Below, piece by piece: positions 16,954 to 24,473 of a stretch of DNA of 64,000 nt. This stretch comes from a virus. The stretch is from positions 62,001 to 126,000 of IMG/VR virus record IMGVR_UViG_3300045971_000674. One strand, given 5' to 3'. Under the pieces are notes generated by a model, which saw only the letters and a program-made list of their open reading frames with translations, was not told where the DNA came from and did not search any database. Made by a program: the position numbers and the translations under genes. Within the stretch, counting starts at the first letter, position 1. Each line of letters opens with the position of its first letter.

Positions 16954-17498
16954 TTCTGGAGCGCCTTCACGCGATGGATATCGCATTTGATGTCATGTGC
17001 CTTGCAGAATCCTTCCCACAGAAGATGGAGATTTTCAGCGCCCTTGATGTTGGCTGAATGGATGCGAACTCGCCGAATTGCCGTGCAGTCCCACGTTTCA
17101 TCGAGATGACCGTTGATGAGCCACCACATGAACTTCGTGGAAACCGGTTGGTCTTGGCCGAGATCGTGGTCGTAGCTGATGTCGCATGGCAAACCATGCT
17201 GTTGAACCAAAGCTTGCGCTTCGTGGACAGACCGAGCAATGAGCACGGCTGTGGCACCCAGCACGTAGTTGGCATCTGCAGGCGCTCGCTCATCATCGAG
17301 GAACAACGCCCATTCTTTGCCGTTACTAGAGGACAGAATCAACCACTTTGGGTGGGCATAGATGTACATGCACCCATCGATGGTGTTGAAGTAGCAGTCG
17401 CCCTGTGCTGGATTTGGGGGCGGAGTCGTCGACGCTTGAAGCATGTTCATGCCCGCCGCCACGTGTGTCTGCCAGTTCATACCCGGATTGATCGTCAT
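16950..17498 (-). CDS. Cyclic-phosphate-processing receiver-domain protein (cREC) with fibre-like N-terminus
   Basis: 182 residues. From residue 65 it shows LFLDDERAPAD and later ISYDHDLG, the signature of the cREC receiver-fold family linked to RNA end or cyclic-phosphate processing. Asp68, Asp69, Asp110 and Asp112 are the likely metal ligands. Residues 1-60 differ: a Pro-rich linker and GDCYFNTIDGCMYIYAHPKW, like the small beta modules of phage fibres. A -10 element ends 5 bases before the ATG with no Shine-Dalgarno. Confidence 0.68.
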   Translation of the reverse strand: MTINPGMNWQTHVAAGMNMLQASTTPPPNPAQGDCYFNTIDGCMYIYAHPKWLILSSSNGKEWALFLDDERAPADANYVLGATAVLIARSVHEAQALVQQHGLPCDISYDHDLGQDQPVSTKFMWWLINGHLDETWDCTAIRRVRIHSANIKGAENLHLLWEGFCKAHDIKCDIHRVKALQK

Positions 17499-17503
17499 GG
17501 TCT

Positions 17504-17509
17504 ATTCTA
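17504..17509 (-). promoter_or_regulatory. -10 TAGAAT abutting the cREC gene start
   Basis: GATAGAAT then 5 bases then ATG; no convincing -35. Possible leaderless start. Confidence 0.4.
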
Positions 17510-17536
17510 TCACAACGACCAACCTGCGGGGATCTG

Positions 17537-18160
17537 TTACAGTTGGATCCCGAGGCTCTCTGCCCCAGCCGTGCACAGCGCTTTGATGCTTTGAAGTACC
17601 GTGAGGGTCAACTCGGCATCAGAGAGGGCGTTGTGCTTGTCGCGGCGTTCACCGCAGAAGATCTCGAAGACGTCATTGGAGCGATACTTGCCGATCGCGA
17701 CGAACGAAGTGCCTGACGTATCGATCACGACGTGGTACAGATCAGGCATGACGCCGTGCTTCTCGAGCAGTTGGCGCATGGCTTCGATGTCGAAGTACGG
17801 GTTGTGACCGGCGAACATCACCTTGCCAGTACCGAAGTGGGTGAGGATGAATTCAGCAAGGGTGGCTGCAGCTTCTTCATCGTCCAGACCTTCAGCTTCG
17901 AGCTGCTCGCGTGACAGGCCGTGCACCTTCTCAGCGCTCTCAGACCACTCGTACTTGGTGCCGTCGAACTTGACGGTGAAGTAGAGCTTGGCAATGGGTT
18001 GGAAGGTCAGGTTGTCAGCAACGATGGCACCGAACGACACGGCTTGGTACTGCTTGAAGGTGTCTTCATAGCTGCCGAAGCTGGAACCTGAGGTCTCGGT
18101 GTCGAGGATCAGGATGTTCTTGCCAGGGCCGTGGCGCGAATAGGTTGGTGGCTTAGTCAA
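17537..18160 (-). CDS. DnaQ-like DEDDh 3'-5' exonuclease
   Basis: 207 residues. Motif Exo I ILDTETSG (Asp20, Glu22), Exo II FAGHNPYFDIEAM and Exo III HNALSDAELT with the His-x4-Asp spacing of the DEDDh class. Likely degrades or trims nucleic acid 3' ends; T4 DexA is a functional analogue. The start is a TTG at 18160 with GAGGA 8 bases upstream, inside the end of the preceding gene; no ATG lies before the catalytic motif. Confidence 0.85.
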   Translation of the reverse strand: MTKPPTYSRHGPGKNILILDTETSGSSFGSYEDTFKQYQAVSFGAIVADNLTFQPIAKLYFTVKFDGTKYEWSESAEKVHGLSREQLEAEGLDDEEAAATLAEFILTHFGTGKVMFAGHNPYFDIEAMRQLLEKHGVMPDLYHVVIDTSGTSFVAIGKYRSNDVFEIFCGERRDKHNALSDAELTLTVLQSIKALCTAGAESLGIQL

Positions 18161-18431
18161 GGGATTGGTCCTCGATGGTTGGGAATGGCCAAGCCGGCTT
18201 CGGTTCTTTGACCTTGGTCGGCTTCGGTGGGTTGAGCTTCACAGCCTTGGGTTTGTTGACGTGCTTGACAATGCTGAGCACCGGAATGTTCAGTGGTCCA
18301 TCCATCTCTGCCGAGATCATGAAGGCCGTCTTGCCATCATCAGCGAACAGCACCACGTGGTTGATGCAGCTTGCATCCACCCGACCAATGGTGAAACCCT
18401 TGAGCTTCTTGAAACCGCGATCTTTGGTCAT
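18153..18431 (-). CDS. Hypothetical protein
   Basis: 92 residues; N-terminal alpha/beta part and a Pro/Lys-rich tail (PPKPTKVKEPKP). ATG overlaps the stop of the kinase gene. No family recognised. Confidence 0.68.
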   Translation of the reverse strand: MTKDRGFKKLKGFTIGRVDASCINHVVLFADDGKTAFMISAEMDGPLNIPVLSIVKHVNKPKAVKLNPPKPTKVKEPKPAWPFPTIEDQSLD

Positions 18432-19048
18432 AGTGTGAGGAGGAAGTCGGAAACTTGTTTGACCCGTTCCGGGATACCCTTCTCGGTGATGGTCAATTTG
18501 CGGGTGGTCAGGAACCTGGAGCTCTCGAGGAAGCGTTCCACATCCTCGTAGACGGCATCGACTGTGGCCCGTTCAGCACGATTGGGGTCGTCTTGCCAAG
18601 GCACGCTGTCCATGTACGGAAGCAGCATGACGGCATCGTAGCACTTTTCCTGCGCCCCATTGCAGAGACTCAGGTAGCGCGTCAGCCAAGGGCTGGCTTC
18701 GCGAACATCCCACTTGTGCTCATCGAGCAGCCGCCATGTCCACTGGAGAGTGTAGGCGGCGATGTCAGCGAAGGTGCGTTCGGTGACGATGAGGTAGGAG
18801 ACGCCTTGGCCTTCTTGTTCCTTGAGATAGAGGTCACGCTCGTACTTCTGGCGGTATACCTCCATCTGGAATTTCGTCATGGTGTCTGGGTGTTCCATGA
18901 CCCGATTGAGACTGTCCCAGCCAAGTTGGGCTTGCACTGCACGCGAAACCCGGAAGCTGTCGACAGACCAACCTTGACTCATGAGACCCGTCAGGATGGA
19001 GCTTTTGCCGGCGCCTTGTGCACCGGAGAGACCGACGACCTTAGCCAT
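18428..19048 (-). CDS. P-loop nucleotide kinase-like ATPase (AAA_28/NadR-like or dNMP kinase)
   Basis: 206 residues. Walker A GLSGAQGAGKSSI at residues 6-18, a central VTERTFADIA segment like the Asp/Glu-Arg switch of nucleoside/nucleotide kinases, and a LID-like DDPNRAER. T4 has a dNMP kinase of similar size (gene 1), but the NadR-type AAA_28 proteins look closer by eye. Substrate not assignable. Overlaps both neighbours. Confidence 0.75.
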   Translation of the reverse strand: MAKVVGLSGAQGAGKSSILTGLMSQGWSVDSFRVSRAVQAQLGWDSLNRVMEHPDTMTKFQMEVYRQKYERDLYLKEQEGQGVSYLIVTERTFADIAAYTLQWTWRLLDEHKWDVREASPWLTRYLSLCNGAQEKCYDAVMLLPYMDSVPWQDDPNRAERATVDAVYEDVERFLESSRFLTTRKLTITEKGIPERVKQVSDFLLTL

Positions 19049-19397
19049 AGATCAGCTTGCTCAGAGGCTTCATGTCGCGCTCGAGCTCCTTTGCTGTGAG
19101 ATCCTTGGCATGGAAGCCAAGATCGTCTTGATCGAATTGCTTGAAGGTGAAGGTCAGAACCTGTTTGGGCTCCTGAGTCAGGAACATCATGGGCGTCGTG
19201 GACCAAGCACCGTCGTGGCGCTCGTTCAACTGAAAGCTCGTGATCCCTCGATTGCACAAGAAGGCAGTGACGAAGTCAATGAGGGTTTGACCGCGCTTCA
19301 GGTTGGTGATCCCCTTACTGGTGAAGGTCTCCAACCTGCCGCCTTCAACTCCGGTGATGGAGGATCCGACAACTTTGATGAACTGGCGTTGTTTCAT
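19041..19397 (-). CDS. Hypothetical protein, first gene of a divergent minus-strand transcript
   Basis: 118 residues. ATG 19397 was chosen because the -10 at 19424-19429 would start transcription just upstream of it, excluding an earlier in-frame start. Alpha/beta protein, basic, no recognised domain. It overlaps the kinase gene by 8 bases. Confidence 0.68.
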   Translation of the reverse strand: MKQRQFIKVVGSSITGVEGGRLETFTSKGITNLKRGQTLIDFVTAFLCNRGITSFQLNERHDGAWSTTPMMFLTQEPKQVLTFTFKQFDQDDLGFHAKDLTAKELERDMKPLSKLIYG

Positions 19398-19423
19398 GGA
19401 GGGCAGTGTAGTGTAACTGTTCC

Positions 19424-19429
19424 ATTGTA
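19424..19429 (-). promoter_or_regulatory. -10 TACAAT (TTGTTACAAT)
   Basis: Divergent from the plus-strand late promoter 50 bases away; leader of ~20 bases. -35 not clear. Confidence 0.4.
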
Positions 19430-19476
19430 ACAACTTCTGGAAACAATTCCCGGGACCTTCAGGTTAGCATACCGCG

Positions 19477-19484
19477 TATAAATA
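19477..19484 (+). promoter_or_regulatory. T4-type late promoter TATAAATA (perfect, plus strand)
   Basis: 29 bases before the ATG of the 156-residue plus-strand gene. Confidence 0.8.
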
Positions 19485-19512
19485 GGTCGTAAAAATCCCC
19501 AGGATTCCAGTC

Positions 19513-19983
19513 ATGCAGAAGATTTCCTTCAAGCAGTTTCTCGAGTACCAACACGTCGCTGCAAACGACCTTCCTTGCCCAGAGACCCTGGACGAAGGAC
19601 TGCTGGACTTCATCAAGGCAAAGCTTCAGAAGTCTGCCAAGCTCACTGACAGTGAACTTGCAAAGCTCTTCAAGGTTGCCAAGGAAGGCGATGCCGCTGC
19701 CAAGCGCACGCTCAAGAACTACGCAGCTCAGCTCGAAAAGAAGGGCGAACAGACTGGCGCCATCAAGAAGATCTTGGCCTCACTGCAAGATCAAGAAGAT
19801 CACAAGGAAAACGAGTTCCAGCGCTCACGTGCCGAGGCAGAACAGGCAGAACAAGGTTCCTCACGCCGCAGCCGAGCCGAAGCAGGTTCAGTCAGCAAGC
19901 GTGCCGAACCAACTTGGAATCCAAAGACCAAGGAATGGGAACGTGGAGCCAACGCCTGGGCCCACGTAGGCAAGCACAGCTAA
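19513..19983 (+). CDS. Late, basic helical protein with head-targeting-like N-terminus
   Basis: 156 residues with an AGGA Shine-Dalgarno and a perfect late promoter. N-terminus MQKISFKQFLEYQ resembles the short amphipathic peptides (T4 MKTYQEFIAE) that direct internal proteins into the prohead, though the exact L/I-x-E|A/G cut site is not present. Helical Lys/Glu-rich core, then a Gln/Arg/Ser-rich low-complexity stretch. An internal head protein is a reasonable guess. Confidence 0.78.
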   Translation: MQKISFKQFLEYQHVAANDLPCPETLDEGLLDFIKAKLQKSAKLTDSELAKLFKVAKEGDAAAKRTLKNYAAQLEKKGEQTGAIKKILASLQDQEDHKENEFQRSRAEAEQAEQGSSRRSRAEAGSVSKRAEPTWNPKTKEWERGANAWAHVGKHS

Positions 19984-20132
19984 GGATATCGGGCCAGAAT
20001 TCGCCTGGCTTGGTAGCAAATCCAAACCAATCGCACGTTGGTGATCGCCAACCCGATGTAGAGTGGTAGCAACATGATGGCTGCTTTCAGGTATGCCATG
20101 AAGCTGGGCTTGGATTTACGAGATGTCTTCAT
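19980..20132 (-). CDS. Small single-pass membrane protein
   Basis: 50 residues: basic N-terminus (MKTSRKSKPS), one hydrophobic helix at residues ~14-34, basic tail. Its -10 (TGTACAAT, 20142-20147) ends 9 bases before the ATG and there is no Shine-Dalgarno. A longer in-frame start at 20174 lies upstream of that -10. Convergent 4-base overlap with the plus-strand gene before it. Function unknown. Confidence 0.58.
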   Translation of the reverse strand: MKTSRKSKPSFMAYLKAAIMLLPLYIGLAITNVRLVWICYQARRILARYP

Positions 20133-20141
20133 GACAAATTG

Positions 20142-20147
20142 ATTGTA
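20142..20147 (-). promoter_or_regulatory. Extended -10 TGTACAAT for the 50-residue gene
   Basis: Upstream sequence TTGTCAACAC gives a loose -35 at 17-21 bases. Confidence 0.4.
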
Positions 20148-20184
20148 CACTGTTGGTGGGTTTCGTGTTGACAATAGTGTAACG

Positions 20185-20204
20185 ATCCTCCCCGTAGGGA
20201 GGAT
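20185..20204 (-). terminator. Hairpin after the Thg1 gene
   Basis: Perfect 8-bp stem ATCCTCCC/GGGAGGAT with a 4-base loop, 8 bases after the stop codon. No T tract follows, so it may protect the 3' end rather than terminate. Confidence 0.5.
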
Positions 20205-20211
20205 GTAACCA

Positions 20212-21063
20212 CTACCACTTGAGCAATTCAGCCCTCGTCAGGATCTGAGTCATCAGCGGCTTGGCATCACCGAAGAGGATGTCCACGGCTTCCTCTTCTT
20301 TCGACAGCCACACGTCCATCTCCTTGATCTCGGTGCGCGTGATTTCCTTGGTCGCCCTGAACTGCTCCCAGTACGCCTCAGGCACGCGCTCGAAGTCTGC
20401 CGTCTCGATCGGTCTGGTCACCGTGATCCGCTTCACGAAGGTGCCGCGCTTGAAGAATGGCGGGTAGTCGTTGAAGTTGATGCCCTTCTCCTTGAACATC
20501 TTCTCCTGCATCTCGGGCCCATGCAGCCCCTGCAGCGACTTGTGCGAGAACATCGACTGAGCAGCCATGGAGATGGCGTTCTTGGTTGCGTCCTGCTGCC
20601 GCCACAGGAAGGCGTGGTAGGCTTCCTTGATGTTCGGCACCACGAAGGAACGTGCATCGAAGATCGGCAGCTTGTCAGCCTTCTCAGGAATGAGGGTGGG
20701 AAGCAGACGGTTGAAGACTGCTGTGGCATAGGCTGCGAGCAGGCTCTCGAGCTTCTGGAACCGACCCGAGAATGGGTACTCCGTGGTCTCATGCGGAGCG
20801 GAGTACCAAGCGAGGGTGATCTCGTCGGACTGCGTGTAGCCCACCTTGGCTTGGAAGTGATCGACCAGTGCGGTCGTGACCTGCACCATGAGCTTCGAAA
20901 GGCGCTCATCGTAAGGCCGCTTCAGGCCCTTGCAGAAGGTGTGGAAGCTCTTGCCGTCCAGGCGGACGATCAGTGGCTGGCCCTTGAATGCGACACGGGA
21001 TGTCGTGGGCTGCTCGTACGACTTCATCCGGTCGCCAAGCGTAGTTTTGTCTGTAGCTGACAT
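20212..21063 (-). CDS. thg1: tRNA-His guanylyltransferase family (Thg1-like 3'-5' polymerase)
   Basis: 283 residues, close to the eukaryotic/bacterial family length. Thg1 enzymes add G-1 to tRNA-His; Thg1-like proteins repair 5'-truncated tRNAs by 3'-5' synthesis. Catalytic elements are present: LGDRMKSYE, RLDGKSFHTF (Asp36) and TQSDEITL (Asp80, Glu81). Driven by the best sigma70 promoter in the window (TTGACA-N18-TACAAT) with a ~45-base leader holding a small hairpin. Which substrate it uses is not known; repair of tRNAs damaged by host defence is plausible. Confidence 0.92.
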   Translation of the reverse strand: MSATDKTTLGDRMKSYEQPTTSRVAFKGQPLIVRLDGKSFHTFCKGLKRPYDERLSKLMVQVTTALVDHFQAKVGYTQSDEITLAWYSAPHETTEYPFSGRFQKLESLLAAYATAVFNRLLPTLIPEKADKLPIFDARSFVVPNIKEAYHAFLWRQQDATKNAISMAAQSMFSHKSLQGLHGPEMQEKMFKEKGINFNDYPPFFKRGTFVKRITVTRPIETADFERVPEAYWEQFRATKEITRTEIKEMDVWLSKEEEAVDILFGDAKPLMTQILTRAELLKW

Positions 21064-21116
21064 GGTCTCGTTCTCCGAGGTAGTGGAAAGAACCCTCTCG
21101 TGAAGGGTGTAAGTGT

Positions 21117-21146
21117 ATTGTAACCCGTTGAACCCGAAGGTGTCAA
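21117..21146 (-). promoter_or_regulatory. Consensus sigma70 promoter TTGACA-N18-TACAAT
   Basis: -35 at 21141-21146 and -10 at 21117-21122, upstream of the Thg1 gene. The leader contains ACCCTTCACGAGAGGGT, a short hairpin. Confidence 0.75.
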
Positions 21147-21152
21147 CAAAAA

Positions 21153-21566
21153 TCAGGTTAGAACGCGGTTCGCTCTGTTCAGAACGTAGAAGTACTTGGT
21201 GCTGTCGTCCAAGCTGAAGGGGTCGAGGTCGATCTGGGCTTGCATCAGGAAACAGACGAGGGCCGACATGTTGGCCCAGTACTCATTCAGCACATCAAGT
21301 TCCATCTCATCCCGAGACAGTGGACTTGGAATCCCCTTCTTCCAGGCTTCTAGCACCGAAGCCATCTTGGTTGGCAGGTCACCTAGCTGGCCGATGCAGA
21401 AGTTGAGCTCTGCAGTTCGCATCTCATCTGCTCTCGACTGCATCGGGTATCGCTCAAGGTAGAAGACGGTGTGCTCAAACAGGAGATCAACCTGTCGTAA
21501 CAACCCGATGTAAGCAATCTCTGCCTGAACTATGAGCTCAGATCGAAGCTGGTGGTTTGTGTGCAT
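21153..21566 (-). CDS. Late hypothetical protein
   Basis: 137 residues, helical, acidic. The second ATG (21566) was chosen because GGGAG lies 7 bases upstream. A late octamer CGTAAATA precedes it. No family recognised. It forms a divergent late pair with the plus-strand MoxR operon, the two octamers being 21 bases apart. Confidence 0.72.
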   Translation of the reverse strand: MHTNHQLRSELIVQAEIAYIGLLRQVDLLFEHTVFYLERYPMQSRADEMRTAELNFCIGQLGDLPTKMASVLEAWKKGIPSPLSRDEMELDVLNEYWANMSALVCFLMQAQIDLDPFSLDDSTKYFYVLNRANRVLT

Positions 21567-21584
21567 GCGGTCTCCCATGTGTCA

Positions 21585-21592
21585 TATTTACG
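21585..21592 (-). promoter_or_regulatory. T4-type late promoter CGTAAATA
   Basis: Leader ~18 bases to the 137-residue gene. The same CG variant recurs at 43827 and 54170. Confidence 0.6.
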
Positions 21593-21613
21593 CCCTCCAT
21601 ACCCATCCAACCC

Positions 21614-21621
21614 GATAAATA
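21614..21621 (+). promoter_or_regulatory. T4-type late promoter GATAAATA (plus strand)
   Basis: 30 bases before the first gene of the plus-strand MoxR/VWA operon. Confidence 0.65.
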
Positions 21622-21650
21622 GGTGGTACAATCCCACCCAGGAAGTTAGA

Positions 21651-21914
21651 ATGAAACTTCATCACTTCATCACGGCGCAGCCTTCCGAAGCAGCTAACCG
21701 TGTGCGAGATTTGGGCAAGGCGCTTTCGCCTGCCAAGTTGCCAGTTGTCTCTCTGCCAGAGCCAGTCGTTGAAACTCAGGAAGATCCTGTTGAAGACACC
21801 GGTCCAGTTGCTGAACCACATGAGAAGGAAGCACATCGCCGCCATGCTCATGAACAAGCCAAGGGCAGCAAAGCTTGCCATCACGTGCATGTCATGTACG
21901 ACAACTACAGCTAA
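21651..21914 (+). CDS. Small late protein with head-targeting-like N-terminus
   Basis: 87 residues. Starts MKLHHFITAQPSEAAN, close to the start of the late protein at 36231-36617 (MKLHQAIISEAPI); cleavage at SE|A would fit T4 logic except for Pro at the third position. Middle Pro/Val/Glu-rich, C-terminus His-rich. Ends 9 bases before the MoxR gene, with which it shares the late promoter. Confidence 0.7.
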   Translation: MKLHHFITAQPSEAANRVRDLGKALSPAKLPVVSLPEPVVETQEDPVEDTGPVAEPHEKEAHRRHAHEQAKGSKACHHVHVMYDNYS

Positions 21915-21923
21915 GAGAGCAAC

Positions 21924-24473
21924 ATGAGAAAACTCGAAGTAGCTGCCCTTGACGTCAGCGGCAAAATCAAGACCCTCGAGCATATCTTTGACGATATGCA
22001 CACACGGTCTCGTGGTCTCGGCCAATCTGGTTACCTTCTCGGTGGCGACACCGGTGTGGGCAAGACTTCATTCGTTCGTGACCTAGCACAGCTGCTCGGC
22101 CTCGAGCTGGTGATGATCGAAACACCACACATCGTTGAAGAACACATCATCGACATCCCATTCATCGTGGTCAAGCCAAATGGCGAAGCCTCGACGAAGC
22201 GTGAGGTTGTCGATACCAAGTCGTCTCGCGCTGAGTTCGACATCAAGTTCGCCAAGTCGCACCTGTTCACCACTCTCGTGGCCTCGAAGCAAGCGCCTGA
22301 TGCAGCTCTTCTGGCCCAAGTGCAGAAGCGTCAAGACCTCTTCATGATCTGGGAAAAGCTTGGTGGCACCGCTACCACAATCCCTGACGAGATCAAGCAA
22401 CTGCGCGCCAAGTTCAAGACGATCTTGTTCCTGGACGAATACTTCCGCCAGACTTCGAACTCTATCCGCAACATGCTGCGTTCGATCCTGAACGGTCGCA
22501 TCGGTCAGAACACCATCCCTGCTGACATTTACGTTCTGTTTGCTTCGAACCTGGTTGACAGCGGCGTTGGCGACATCCTCGAGAACGAGGACTTCGTCAT
22601 GATGAACTTTGACACGCCGAACTTGGACGAGTGGTTTGCGTACCTCATCACGAAGTACAAGAACAACCCGAAGATCAAGCTCGACGAGGAACTGCTGCAC
22701 GACTTCTACAAACTGATGAAGAAGAATGCAGGATCGTTGTCCACTGACGACATGGCTGCGGACGTTCGCGTCTCGCCACGCCGTTGGGAACAGCTCGTGG
22801 TGTACCTGTCAACTGCCCTTCCGGTCAAGGACCAGCGCGATGCTGACTTGCTGCTGAAGAACGTTGCTGTCAACTTCCAGAACTACGTCGATGGCAAGCA
22901 GGCCGAAATCGCCAAGGACGTTCTCAAGACCGTCAAGGACCTGATCAAGGAACGCCAGGAAATCACCGGTGACGAGAAGAACGTCAAGGACCACGACTGG
23001 CGCGAAACCCTCGAGCATCAGATCAAGACACGCATGAAGGCAGGCGAGGCACGCAAGTACGTGCCTGTCATCGCTGGCCCTCCTGGTGCTGGCAAGACCA
23101 AGCACATCAAGGACATCGCTACTGACCTGAACCTGGTGCCGATCGTCATCGACGTTCAGAATGCTTCTCCTGAAGAAGCCATCGGCGTTCCACTCGCCAA
23201 GGAAGGCAAGAACGACAGCATCGAGGTGGCATTCTCCAAGCCGCCAATGAACGATGACATCCAGAACCAGATGAAGGAAGGCGAGAAGCACCTCAAGGAA
23301 CGTCTCATCAAGTTCCACGGTGCAGATGCAGGTGGCAAGATGTTCGCTGCTTGGCAGAAGTCCGACACGAAGTACCTGATCTTCTTCGACGAATTGAACC
23401 GCACGAACGTCAAGGTGTTCAACGCCATGCGTAAGGTGCTGCTCGAGAAGGAGTTCAACGACGAGTACAAGCTGCCACCCGAATCGATCCTCGTGGCCGC
23501 CATCAACCCAACGGGTAAGGGCGTCATCGAACTGACCAAGCACGTTCGCGACGTGTTCGACGTCATTCCGGTTGGTTTGGATTGGAACCAGTTCCAGAAG
23601 CACCTCGGCACGATCAACCTCGGTGTAGACCCAGTCGTTGCTGACTTCTCCCGCAATGTCATCACTGCATTTGCAGATCGCTTCAAGCTCAAGGGCGGTG
23701 CCCCAGGCAACATCGATCCACACTTCTACCTGAGCATCGGCCCAACGCCGCTGTACATCTCAGGCCGTGAGTACAACAAGATGCTGGTGCTTGTGGCCCA
23801 GGGTGCTGAACGCGCCTACCAACGGGAAGTGGCTCACCTCGGTGAACCAGGTCACGAAGTGGACAAGAGTGAAGCCAAGGTCCGTGGTGCAATCGCCGAC
23901 AAACTGATCCATGCCCTCGACCACATTATCAAGAACAAGCACGGCGTTGACGCGCCCGAGTTCAATGGTGACCTGCGCGAATGGGCTCTGACCACTGACG
24001 GCTTCTCACTGGGCGACGCCTTCAAGAAGAAGGTCAAGACCATCAAGAACCTGTCTGCTCTGCTCGACCGCTCGTTCGCTGACCAAAGCGAAGACCTGTT
24101 CAACGAGCAGGAATTCATCAACTACGTTACGTCTGTCGACGCCACGGTCTTCAAGGAAGACCTGACCGAGTTCATGACCAACGCTGTGATGAAGGATGCC
24201 AAGAACGCCTTCGCCAAGTTCGGCAAGGAGAAGACCCTGGCAGGCACAAAGGCCAAGGTTACTGCCAAGGAAGTGTCCAAGCTGGAGTTCATCACACGCG
24301 AAGTGCTGCACGCCCTCAAGCTGCATGACATCTCCAACAAGATGATGCAGATGGTGAAGGTCGCTGTTCGTGACACCCTCGAGAAGGTTGCTGACGCTGA
24401 GTCAGACACCATCATGGACGTCATGAACTTCAGCCGCGAGATGAACGCCTACATCAAGAAACTATCAGTGTGA
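21924..24473 (+). CDS. MoxR-type AAA+ ATPase with two AAA modules
   Basis: 849 residues. First P-loop GDTGVGKT (41-48) with FLDEYFRQTSNS as Walker B region; second P-loop GPPGAGKT (385-392) with FFDELNRTN. The pattern of dynein-related/MoxR ATPases, which act with VWA partners to remodel or assemble protein complexes. It overlaps the next gene by 4 bases (GTGTGA), and the three genes form one late operon. Two AAA copies in one chain is unusual for MoxR, whose members usually have one. Target unknown. Confidence 0.85.
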   Translation: MRKLEVAALDVSGKIKTLEHIFDDMHTRSRGLGQSGYLLGGDTGVGKTSFVRDLAQLLGLELVMIETPHIVEEHIIDIPFIVVKPNGEASTKREVVDTKSSRAEFDIKFAKSHLFTTLVASKQAPDAALLAQVQKRQDLFMIWEKLGGTATTIPDEIKQLRAKFKTILFLDEYFRQTSNSIRNMLRSILNGRIGQNTIPADIYVLFASNLVDSGVGDILENEDFVMMNFDTPNLDEWFAYLITKYKNNPKIKLDEELLHDFYKLMKKNAGSLSTDDMAADVRVSPRRWEQLVVYLSTALPVKDQRDADLLLKNVAVNFQNYVDGKQAEIAKDVLKTVKDLIKERQEITGDEKNVKDHDWRETLEHQIKTRMKAGEARKYVPVIAGPPGAGKTKHIKDIATDLNLVPIVIDVQNASPEEAIGVPLAKEGKNDSIEVAFSKPPMNDDIQNQMKEGEKHLKERLIKFHGADAGGKMFAAWQKSDTKYLIFFDELNRTNVKVFNAMRKVLLEKEFNDEYKLPPESILVAAINPTGKGVIELTKHVRDVFDVIPVGLDWNQFQKHLGTINLGVDPVVADFSRNVITAFADRFKLKGGAPGNIDPHFYLSIGPTPLYISGREYNKMLVLVAQGAERAYQREVAHLGEPGHEVDKSEAKVRGAIADKLIHALDHIIKNKHGVDAPEFNGDLREWALTTDGFSLGDAFKKKVKTIKNLSALLDRSFADQSEDLFNEQEFINYVTSVDATVFKEDLTEFMTNAVMKDAKNAFAKFGKEKTLAGTKAKVTAKEVSKLEFITREVLHALKLHDISNKMMQMVKVAVRDTLEKVADAESDTIMDVMNFSREMNAYIKKLSV

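Noticed and set aside
22809-23723. Long minus-strand open frame under the MoxR gene
   Set aside because: Antisense shadow of the ATPase gene; Val/Leu/Asp-rich with no motif and no Shine-Dalgarno.
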